This document shows positions 8,592-15,237 of a DNA stretch of 31,907 nt, piece after piece. Below the pieces are notes generated by a model. That model worked only from the letters and a program-made list of their open reading frames with translations. It did not search any database and had not been told where the DNA came from. The stretch is from assembly GCA_024274855.1 (NCBI GenBank), contig JAJSAJ010000396.1, forward strand, positions 1 to 31,907, given 5' to 3'. Numbering within the stretch: the stretch's first letter is position 1; each line of letters opens with the position of its first letter. This stretch comes from Planctomycetota bacterium. GTDB lineage: Bacteria; Planctomycetota; Planctomycetia; Pirellulales; Pirellulaceae. The position numbers and the translations under genes were made by a program.

Positions 8592-9160
8592 TCCCAGGTG
8601 GCACGTTCATCATGATAATTGTTGTGGGTGTCTGCTGTTGAATCGGTAGCCGTTCACGCCGCTGGGGTCTGACGCAATTTTCGGCGGAGAAAGCGTTTCT
8701 TTACGCGAACACATTTTGTCGCCGAAAATGGGTCTGACCCCTTGGAAGCAAACCGGTGGCCTACATTCCGTGAACGGTTACTTGAATCGTTACGACGGCA
8801 CGGCCATGCCATTTTCATATTGGCCAGATGATTTCGCGGCTACCGGCTACTGGAAAAGAAGGCCCCGGGTTTCTATCGTCTCTGCAGGTTTCCATCGGCC
8901 CTGTGCCGAGGGGACCAATGACAGGTAAGCTACGCTGGCATTTCAGGTTGAGCAGATGATGTGGCCGGGCGTTCAACTTGACCGAATTCCGTGCAGGCCA
9001 ACCAAAAACCGGTTACAATCACGCCGTCTGGCTTGGTTGAGCCGTGCTGCTTTGCGCGAGTGCCGGAAACTCATATCAGCCTGCGATTGCTCGCATCGGC
9101 GCGCAGTGGGGTGGTCTGACAATCGATGCACGAGGGATCCAACATCAGCAGGGGCATAAG
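8592..9160. other. Intergenic region containing a nested palindromic element
   Basis: There is no gene here. The left part (8646-8781) is a nested inverted-repeat element described separately. The remainder up to the SDR gene shows no coding signal or clear structure; short frames lack a ribosome binding site and any family likeness. Confidence 0.6.
8646..8781. repeat. Nested palindromic element (MITE-like) with GGGTCTGACCCC end
   Basis: Three nested inverted repeats are seen. The outer arms are GTAGCCGTTCACG (8646-8658) and CGTGAACGGTTAC (8769-8781), with one mismatch. The middle arms are at 8664-8686 (GGGGTCTGACGCAATTTTCGG...) and 8720-8741 (...GCCGAAAATGGGTCTGACCCC), with two mismatches and one gap. 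A short inner GCGT/ACGC stem closes the centre. The whole forms a roughly 135-nt hairpin with no coding capacity. GGGTCTGACCCC-type palindromes are known near REP-associated transposases, so a non-autonomous mobile element is likely. Confidence 0.75.
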
Positions 9161-10069
9161 ATGGCAGTATCATCTCCAGGTCGTGTGTTGTTGACGGGAG
9201 CATCTGGAAAACTGGGCAGTTATCTCTTGCGCGAACTATGCTCGCAAGATAAATCGGTTGTCGCATGGTCGACACGATCGGATGTCGAATTGTTTGGCTG
9301 CCGGTGCCGTCGCGTTGATGTACGGCAGCCCGATGACGTGGTGGCCGCATATCGCGAGGCGAGTCCGGATGTTGTCATCCACACTGCGGCACTTAGCGGA
9401 GTCGGAGATTGTTATCGGGATCCAACACGAGCGCGCCAGACAAATACAATCGCAACACGTCTGCTGGCTGATCTGGCCGCAAGACATGAAGCGAGGTTTG
9501 TTTACACGTCGACCGACCTGGTGTTTGATGGAAAAAAAGCGTGGTATGTCGAGACGGATTGTCTCACACCGTTGTCGGTCTATGGCAGCACGAAAGCGGC
9601 GGCCGAACGTTCTGTGTTGCACTATCCGCGGCATTTAGTCCTTCGCGTTGCCTTGCTGTTCGGACCATCGCTGAATGATCGCGTTTCCTTTTTTGACCAA
9701 CAAGTCCAGGCTGTTGAATCGGGCGAATCTTGTGTCCTGTTTGAGGACGAATGGCGAACCCCTCTCAGTTTCCAAACAGCGGCCCGTGCTATCCTGACAG
9801 TTGCCGACTCGGAGGTGAGCGGGTTGTTGCATTTGGGGGGGCCGGAGCGGATGAGCCGGTTGGAGATGGGGCAGCGAATGGCAAGGGCCATGGGGAAATC
9901 CGATGCATCATGCAAGGCGGCCAAGCGGGAGGACGTCGCGTCGGGCGAGCCGCGACCCCGTGATACATCCTTGTGCGGTGATCGCTGGGCCAGATTGTTT
10001 CCCGATTTCCATCGGCCGACCTATGAGGAGGAACTGGCGGAGATGCGTGTCGGGCAGGCGTGGCAGTAG
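9161..10069 (+). CDS. RmlD-like NAD(P)-dependent sugar-nucleotide reductase/epimerase (extended SDR)
   Basis: A Rossmann-fold extended short-chain dehydrogenase. TGASGKLG (12-19) is the nucleotide-binding loop, and DVRQPDDV and HTAALSGV match the family core. YTSTDLVFDG is typical of dTDP-4-dehydrorhamnose reductase, and Tyr141-xxx-Lys145 (YGSTK) is the catalytic pair. Later segments (VLRVALLFGPS, RTPLSFQTAARAI, LLHLGGPERMSRLEMGQRMA) also follow RmlD-like proteins. The start ATG 9161 has AGGGG 6 bp upstream; the frame extends further up without homology. The product is 302 aa. No rhamnose-pathway neighbours are present, so the exact substrate is open; it may instead be a general SDR acting on a nucleotide sugar. 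Confidence 0.85.
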   Translation: MAVSSPGRVLLTGASGKLGSYLLRELCSQDKSVVAWSTRSDVELFGCRCRRVDVRQPDDVVAAYREASPDVVIHTAALSGVGDCYRDPTRARQTNTIATRLLADLAARHEARFVYTSTDLVFDGKKAWYVETDCLTPLSVYGSTKAAAERSVLHYPRHLVLRVALLFGPSLNDRVSFFDQQVQAVESGESCVLFEDEWRTPLSFQTAARAILTVADSEVSGLLHLGGPERMSRLEMGQRMARAMGKSDASCKAAKREDVASGEPRPRDTSLCGDRWARLFPDFHRPTYEEELAEMRVGQAWQ

Positions 10070-10122
10070 CATGGACCGGGTACCTGTTGGGAAGCAAGCC
10101 GACATTCCGTATTCCGTGTTCC

Positions 10123-10752
10123 TTATCGGCGTTCGGCGCACTTCGTTTCGGAGAGGTCGAAGTGTTTCAAACGTTTCAGTCCGTTGAGCGCGCCGAGTCC
10201 CTTATCGGATACCTTGGTATCGGCCAGGGAAATCGATTCCATTTGCCAGAGCCCTGCCAACGAGGTGAGGCCGGCGTCGGTGATCCGCGTGCCGCCAAGG
10301 TCCAGATGGCGAATCGTGTGTAGACGCCCGATCCTGATCAGATCGTCATCGGATATTGGCGTGTCACTCGCATCGAGGTATTCAAGGTAAGGAAGCCCAG
10401 TCAACTCCGCGATTGCCGCGGAAGGATCGTCGGTCGACTCGAATTTGACGGCAACGGCCCGATCTAGCATTGCATCACCCACCAGACGCCTCAGCCAAGC
10501 TGCTTCAGGTGGCCGCCCGTTCCTAATCGCATGCTGGTCGTCCCATTGATAGTTCAGGTAGACTTGGCAACCGAGTTGTCTGAGCCGGGTAACCGCCTGG
10601 AGCTGGCGGTTGGCCTTCTGACGGCTCATGACGAACCAACCGCTTGCCATGCCGATTGCCAAGGCCACGCCGAAGATGATGCGAGGTGCAATTCGGCGAG
10701 CTGGTTTATCGGCAGGAGCATCAACGGACACTTGTTCCAGGGGTTTGTTCAT
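10123..10752 (-). CDS. Membrane-anchored leucine-rich-repeat protein
   Basis: The product (209 aa from ATG 10752) has a short cytoplasmic N-terminus rich in Pro and Arg, one membrane segment (about residues 22-44, IIFGVALAIGMASGWFVM), a linker, and then LRR units of the bacterial/planctomycete type. Examples are LEYLDASDTPISDDDL, IRHLDLGGTRITDAGL, MESISLADTKVSDKGL and LKHFDLSETK. Such domains are predicted to bind other proteins, probably outside the cytoplasmic membrane. The sequence ends inside what should be another repeat (SETKCAERR then stop), so the C-terminus may be truncated. A longer frame starting at 10836 has no better start signal. A broken paralogue lies just upstream (10896-11375). 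Confidence 0.75.
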   Translation of the reverse strand: MNKPLEQVSVDAPADKPARRIAPRIIFGVALAIGMASGWFVMSRQKANRQLQAVTRLRQLGCQVYLNYQWDDQHAIRNGRPPEAAWLRRLVGDAMLDRAVAVKFESTDDPSAAIAELTGLPYLEYLDASDTPISDDDLIRIGRLHTIRHLDLGGTRITDAGLTSLAGLWQMESISLADTKVSDKGLGALNGLKRLKHFDLSETKCAERR

Positions 10753-10895
10753 CGTCAAGACGATTCCATCGCGGTCTCTGACCGCAAGCAAGATGTTGAA
10801 AAAGAAGGGCGTACGATCCGTATTGTAAAACGACACACCGATGCACGTGCGACGAGGCGCGGCACATGATCGGTGTTGGCCGGCGCGGTTACAGG

Positions 10896-11375
10896 CTAAA
10901 TCTCGATTTGTTTCAGGCTGGGAATCGCTTCTCTTAACGATTCAGCACCTTTGTCCGTGATTCCCGTACAGAATGTTGCCGTTAGCGTCGTCAGGTGTTT
11001 CAGCGGTGACAAGCTTTGAAGCCCCGAGTCACTGATGTTCTTTGAGGCGATGTTGAGCGATACGAGATTGACAAGTGACTTGTGGTTGACCAGGGTTAGG
11101 ATTCGCCAATCAATAACTGTCGCCCTCTTCCGCGTACAGACCCCCATGGGCTTGTCCCATGGGTGAATCAGTCTCGCCGCTAAGGACTGTCGCCCTCTTC
11201 CGCGTACAGACCCCCATGGGCTTGTCCCATGGGTGAATCAGTCTCGCAGCTAAGGAGGATCGCCGCACGAACGCCCTCCAGAAAACGCGACAACAATTGA
11301 TTCGCCGGCCCTTAATGTCTCCAGCTTCTTCAACGCAGCGATCACTTCGAGCCCGCGAAAAAAAGATGACTTCAT
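10896..11375 (-). pseudogene. LRR protein gene interrupted by the tandem hairpin repeat
   Basis: Two LRR pieces lie on either side of the 70-bp tandem repeat. The upstream piece (11375-11250) reads GLEVIAALKKLETLRAGESI and runs into a stop inside the repeat boundary. The downstream piece (about 11104-10896) reads LTLVNHKSLVNLVSLNIASK, ISDSGLQSLSPLKHLTTLTA, TGITDKGAESLREAIPSLKQ and ends normally. The only start available for the downstream frame (11147) lies within the repeat, whose codons encode no LRR sequence. The N-terminal anchor seen in the neighbouring LRR gene is missing. The simplest reading is a paralogue of that gene disrupted by insertion and duplication of the repeat. Confidence 0.65.
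11105..11255. repeat. Tandem 70-bp hairpin repeat (two copies)
   Basis: Copy 1 (11116-11185) and copy 2 (11186-11255) differ at one base. Each contains CCCATGGG-CTTGT-CCCATGGG (11143-11163 and 11213-11233), an 8-bp stem with a 5-base loop whose arms are themselves palindromic. The flank GCCAATCAATAA at 11105-11116 and the hairpin recur at 21592-21660. Confidence 0.9.
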
Positions 11376-11455
11376 GTTGGTTTACTCTCGGTCCGGATGA
11401 CGTGTGAGGTGTCGTCATGTCACCGTTTGGCCGGCGATTCGTTGCTCAATTCGGC

Positions 11456-12211
11456 TCACGGCACCGGTTGTTTCGAGTTGCAACACGATGGTATCTTGCG
11501 AAACTTCAGACAGTAATTGGACTTGAATAACTCAGGTTCATCGACCAATTGAAAGCCGACACCTTCAATTTCATTCTTGAAAACGTCTTTTCCGCCTCGC
11601 ACATGTTTAACGATCCAATCAGGGCTGACCCCTTCGATGCGTCGGAAATCGATGACATAGAGAATGCCGTTGGCACGGAGCGCATTCCAGATCGACTTCA
11701 TCGTTTTTTCAGGATATTCAAAGTGATGGTACGTATCGCAAATGAAGGCGACGTCAATCGAGCCGGCCGGAAGCTTTGTGGAATCCGGTTCGCATACAAT
11801 GCCGACGATGTTCGTCAAATTCTGTTTCTTGGCCGTCTGTTGGATGTGTTTCACGAATTTCGGAATGACATCGACGGCGTAAACTCGCCCCTTGGGCCCG
11901 ACTTTCGCCGCGAACAGACGAGTGAACAAGCCAGTGCCGGCGCCAATGTCGGCGACAGACATGCCCTCGCAAATCCCACATGCCTGAATGACTTGCTCGC
12001 GTTTGTCATAGATCTCACGCCCTTGGTGCTCGAAGCGTTGAACGAATTTATCAACGTTTGGATTCTGGTATCCTTTGTTGATGTTCGCGGGGATACTCTC
12101 TTTTTGCGGGCTGGCAGCGGTCGTGAGCCCCGGAGACAGCGCGAATGCCATGACACCCGAGAGTATCGTGGCCGCAACGAATCGAGTTTGTTTTTGTCGA
12201 GATCGGTTCAT
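11456..12211 (-). CDS. Exported class I SAM-dependent methyltransferase
   Basis: Residues 1-34 (MNRSRQKQTRFVAAT..., hydrophobic core, TTAAS) look like a Sec signal peptide. The following domain has the SAM-binding motif VADIGAGTG (86-94), the acidic loop VYAVDVIP, and later motifs VAFICDTYHHF and ILYVIDFR. It is a Methyltransf_11/25-like protein of 251 aa; the methyl acceptor is unknown. The start ATG 12211 is chosen because the signal peptide begins there; an upstream in-frame start at 12241 adds 10 residues. A signal peptide on a SAM-dependent enzyme is unusual, because SAM is cytoplasmic, but such predicted exported methyltransferases occur in planctomycetes. No neighbour suggests its substrate. 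Confidence 0.85.
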   Translation of the reverse strand: MNRSRQKQTRFVAATILSGVMAFALSPGLTTAASPQKESIPANINKGYQNPNVDKFVQRFEHQGREIYDKREQVIQACGICEGMSVADIGAGTGLFTRLFAAKVGPKGRVYAVDVIPKFVKHIQQTAKKQNLTNIVGIVCEPDSTKLPAGSIDVAFICDTYHHFEYPEKTMKSIWNALRANGILYVIDFRRIEGVSPDWIVKHVRGGKDVFKNEIEGVGFQLVDEPELFKSNYCLKFRKIPSCCNSKQPVP

Positions 12212-12850
12212 AGTCAATCGCGTCCACTTCTTTCTTGTCAAGCGTCAGAATCGGCTGTCCATACAGACAAACACACCCAGGGCGGCGGGGCCGCCAGCCA
12301 ACTCCGAGCTACCGCTCGGAGCCCCAATGGTCCGCTCCCGCTGGTCGCTGGGATTTTGTCAAAAAGCTAAGATCTTTGAAGTTTGTAATAACAGTCTACA
12401 CGGTAGCAGCATGTGCTGGCAATCCAGCGAACGTTGGGCGTATAACGGGGGAACGTTGGGGGTAAATCGCAGGATGGAGCGATTCGGGGCCATCGAATCG
12501 AGGCTCTGCCTGTGTTCCGGTTGAGCCGGTCACGAAGACTCGGTGCAGTCGCCGGGATGGTTCGTGGTAAGACGTGGCTGCTGACCGGATTATGCGAGTC
12601 AGGGGGTGGGATGCGGCGAACAATTGTGGCAAAAATGCATCGGTTGAATTTGCTAAACCATGATTTGCGTGGCATGTTTCAAATGTACATCTTTCACTTG
12701 GTGGCACCGATCGGCGGAGCCGAGGCCACGAGGCGACGATGAACGCCTGCCGCGCGTTTGCAAGTAATCCTGACGCTCCAAAAAGCAAACGCCTAATATC
12801 CGGTTCCCCGCCCTCCCCCAATCCTCTCCGCTTCTACAAGGAATCCACTC
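12212..12850. other. Gene-free region between the methyltransferase and the Cys-rich protein gene
   Basis: This divergent intergenic region has no supported gene. A perfect hairpin, CTCCGAGC-TACC-GCTCGGAG, lies at 12302-12321; it has no T-run and may be a dispersed palindrome. The remaining frames show no family likeness. The promoters of both neighbouring genes must lie here, but no clear -35/-10 pair was identified. Confidence 0.5.
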
Positions 12851-13528
12851 ATGAAAGCTTACGGTTTGGCTTTCCTGCTTGTTGGACTGGTTCTGACTGC
12901 CCAAGTCTTGGCGGCCGACCCCGTCGATCCACCGAACGCGAAGTTCGAGCGGCCGGAAATGGCCTCATCGGTCACGGACCTGGTGCCCGGCCAGGTCTAT
13001 CCCACGGTTCAGATGGAGCCGCTCGGTGCGTATCGTGGCTATTATGGGACCGGTTGTGCCCAGGGCTGTTGTGGTGCCGACTTCGGACCACTCTGGGCAA
13101 CGTATTGCCAAGACAAACATCGTTGTTATCGAACGCAGGTGAACGGTGATGGGTGCTCGTCGTGTGCGGCGACGCCTTGTGGTCATGGAGCTTGCACCGC
13201 CGGATCGATGGGATGTTCTGGTTCGTCGATGGGACATCACCGCTGGATTGGTGCCCGACCTGTTCGTTCGGTGCACGGTTACTACGACTATAATCGTGAT
13301 GTGCACGCGTCGGAGTCGTTTGAACCCAAAGAGGCGGATATTGGTCTCCCGCCGTCGGCAGCCGAACCCGTGGAGCCAGAGGGCCCCAAAGTGGTTCACC
13401 CAGCACCGTCGGAAGCTGATTCAGATAAGACCAAGGCTCGAAAAGCTAAACCCGTTCAGGATGCGGCGGCTGGCCGTTCTGCTCGGCGAATCCGCTATCA
13501 AATGCCCTTACGGCCCATGTGCTGGTAG
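12851..13528 (+). CDS. Secreted Cys-rich protein of unknown function
   Basis: Not recognised as a named family. Residues 1-22 are a clear Sec signal peptide (LAFLLVGLVLTAQVLAA). Residues 65-128 hold ten cysteines with Gly, Ser and His between them (GTGCAQGCC, GDGCSSCAATPCGHGAC), suggesting disulfide cross-links or metal binding outside the cytoplasm. A His/Tyr-containing stretch (HGYYDYNRD) follows, then an acidic, Pro-rich linker (about 155-190) and a basic C-terminus ending PMCW. AAGGA lies 8 bp before ATG 12851. Planctomycetes have abundant Cys-rich exported proteins, and a cell-envelope structural role is possible but inferred. The gene stands alone. Confidence 0.75.
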   Translation: MKAYGLAFLLVGLVLTAQVLAADPVDPPNAKFERPEMASSVTDLVPGQVYPTVQMEPLGAYRGYYGTGCAQGCCGADFGPLWATYCQDKHRCYRTQVNGDGCSSCAATPCGHGACTAGSMGCSGSSMGHHRWIGARPVRSVHGYYDYNRDVHASESFEPKEADIGLPPSAAEPVEPEGPKVVHPAPSEADSDKTKARKAKPVQDAAAGRSARRIRYQMPLRPMCW

Positions 13529-14211
13529 AGGGCGCTGGGCGTTCGTGTGCCGCGCCGGCTTCGCATTTCACCGTTCGGCACACGCTTGAGACGTGTCCGA
13601 CTTGTCGGGTGGGTGCGAAATTGGCAGGATCGCCACAGATTGCCTCGGTGCCCACCGTTTCGGCCGCGCCAGTGCGAGTATCCCTTTGGTCTCTTGGCGT
13701 CCATTCGGGCAATTCGCCCAGTCGCGCGCAATGTGCATGCGTGGTGCCTCAGGTCGCATTCAGGCGGCGTAACTGGTATGCGGCGTGGAAGATAGGCTTG
13801 TCTTGCACCGGATACCGAGCGGATGCTGTTTGGCCACTTCCCGAGTTCACGCTGCGCGCATCAGAAAAAAGCTCAAAACCGACTTGAGCCGCTGACGCGG
13901 GACAGCCGATACTGTTACTACAACAGACCGGGAGGGCGGGATGACCGCACGGTGATCCCGTTTCAGGATAGAGGTCATGGTATGACGACGGAGCGACGTA
14001 CCATGACCTTTTTTTGCGCGCCGACTTTTCTTGGTGTTTGCACTTCTGGTGACACGGGGGTGTCAGACCCTCGGGGCACGAGCCGGTTTTCTTGGGTTTT
14101 CTGTGCCCAATCCACAGCTTCTTGCCTTCTCTCGGTTCCGAGTCGGCCCACATAATAGAACCATGTTAACGGACTCGGTTTCTTTTCACTCTTGAAGGAA
14201 GGAGACAGACC
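13529..14211. other. Gene-free region with hairpins and an intrinsic terminator
   Basis: No convincing gene was found. A 9-bp inverted repeat CGTGTGCCG/CGGCACACG (13544-13552, 13576-13584) lies just after the Cys-rich gene but has no T-run. A near-perfect hairpin CGGGATGACCG/CGGTGATCCCG is at about 13938-13961, and a strong terminator follows at 13972-14015. The stretch in between could be a long 3' untranslated region or a separate small RNA. Confidence 0.5.
13972..14015 (+). terminator. Intrinsic (Rho-independent) terminator
   Basis: AGGTCATGGTA (13972-13982) pairs perfectly with TACCATGACCT (13999-14009) around a 16-nt loop and runs directly into TTTTTTT (14009-14015). This is a textbook terminator for plus-strand transcription. 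The nearest upstream plus-strand coding end is about 445 bp away, so it may end a long mRNA tail or an unannotated small RNA. Confidence 0.75.
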
Positions 14212-14649
14212 ATGAGACACGAGTCACGGAAGTATGGAGTGGTCACGTTGATCGTAGCAGTGTTGGTGGCGGCGGCCATGACGACATCGGCAGGGGCTCA
14301 GACGCCCGCGAAGAAACCGGCAGCCAAACCGGCAGCCAAGCCGGATGCCAAGCCGGATGCCGTGAAAACGCGGAAGAAACCGCGGGGCCGGTTGCCTGCC
14401 TATTTTGGCAAGGTCGTCACGCAGAAGCAACGCGAGGAGATCTACCAGCTGCAGGCGAAGTACAGTGAGCAGATTGACAAGCTGCAGAAAGAGCTTGCCC
14501 AGCTTACTGCGAAGCGTGACAGTGACGTTCAAGGCGTCTTGACGCCGGAACAGAAGACGGAGATCGAGCAGTTGCGTCGTAATCGGCGCTCACGAAGCAG
14601 TGCGGCTCGATCCTCCAAGCCCGCGGCCAAGGAGGCCACCAAGGGCTAA
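14212..14649 (+). CDS. Small periplasmic Lys/Ala-rich coiled-coil protein (Spy/CpxP-like)
   Basis: The product (145 aa) has a Sec signal peptide (1-29, LIVAVLVAAAMTTSAGAQ) and a low-complexity linker with repeated KPAAKPAAKPDAKPDA. It then has a helical region (about 66-122) with VTQKQREEIYQLQAKYSEQI and LTPEQKTEIEQLRR, resembling the LTxxQ motifs of Spy/CpxP-type periplasmic stress proteins. The tail is basic and Ser/Ala-rich. GAAGGAAGGAG lies directly upstream of ATG 14212, predicting strong translation. Similar small exported proteins are common in planctomycetes, usually annotated as hypothetical. A chaperone-like or polyanion-binding role is inferred from the fold only. Confidence 0.75.
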   Translation: MRHESRKYGVVTLIVAVLVAAAMTTSAGAQTPAKKPAAKPAAKPDAKPDAVKTRKKPRGRLPAYFGKVVTQKQREEIYQLQAKYSEQIDKLQKELAQLTAKRDSDVQGVLTPEQKTEIEQLRRNRRSRSSAARSSKPAAKEATKG

Positions 14650-15237
14650 CGCATCACGCCTGACTGGTCGTGGTCAGGCGACCGCCAACCGGGCGCATGG
14701 AGGTGCCCGGCCGTGCGGTGCTGCCGCCTAATCTGGCGGATCGGGTGCAAGCCAGACAGCTGTGGCTGATCGCACCCCGATTGTCTACCGTCAAAGAGCT
14801 CAATTGCATGGGAAAGTAAGCCTCGGCGCCCAAGCCAAGTTTGAGTGGTTTGTCGACAGGTACTTGATGTCAGACGCGTGGAATGCGATCATGGGCCGCT
14901 GTAAAGTCTGGGTGGGTGCGCCGAACGAATGAACGTGTAACGGCTTGGCCGTCTGGCACACGACGTCCGGTGAGTGGATCCGCCACCCCCCTACCGGAAC
15001 GGCCAAAAGTGCCTTTGCGTAGCGTGTTGGTTGGATGCTCACTTCGTCTGCGTGTTTCCATGAAATGCGGTGTCTGAGAGTGAATCCTTAGCTGGTCACT
15101 TCTGCCTACCGCGGGCGAATGTTTGGAGATGGATACCGGATTCTGGTGTGCCATCGCTTGCCGGCATCGGTTGTCGACAAGCGAACGATCTTCGCGGCAA
15201 GCTCTGGCACCCTTACATTGGAATCAGGAGCCGCAAC
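14650..15237. other. Gene-free region with a run of hairpins
   Basis: No supported gene. The first 130 bases after the Spy-like gene hold at least three to four consecutive stem-loops (14657-14781, listed separately). From 14800 to 15237 frames exist on both strands but show no family likeness and no ribosome binding site until that of the sulfatase (AGGAG at 15226-15230). Confidence 0.5.
14657..14781 (+). ncRNA. Candidate structured RNA: consecutive hairpins after the Spy-like gene
   Basis: CGCCTGAC/GTCAGGCG (14657-14664, 14673-14680), CCGGGC/GCCCGG (14689-14694, 14705-14710), a GGCGG/CCGCC pairing near 14725-14739, and ATCGGGTGC/GCACCCCGAT (14740-14748, 14772-14781), the last with an inner AGCCA/TGGCT stem. 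None ends in a T-run. They could protect a 3' end or form a small RNA. No known Rfam family was recognised. Confidence 0.35.

Noticed and set aside
11549..12370. A 273-codon plus-strand frame over the methyltransferase
   Set aside because: The minus strand encodes an intact SAM-binding domain, so the plus frame is its shadow.
13519..13887. A 122-codon plus-strand frame after the Cys-rich gene
   Set aside because: It overlaps the preceding gene's end, has no ribosome binding site and no family likeness.
14870..15154. Small frames on both strands upstream of the sulfatase
   Set aside because: Arg/Pro/Thr-rich sequences with no start signals; both strands are open, which indicates composition rather than coding.
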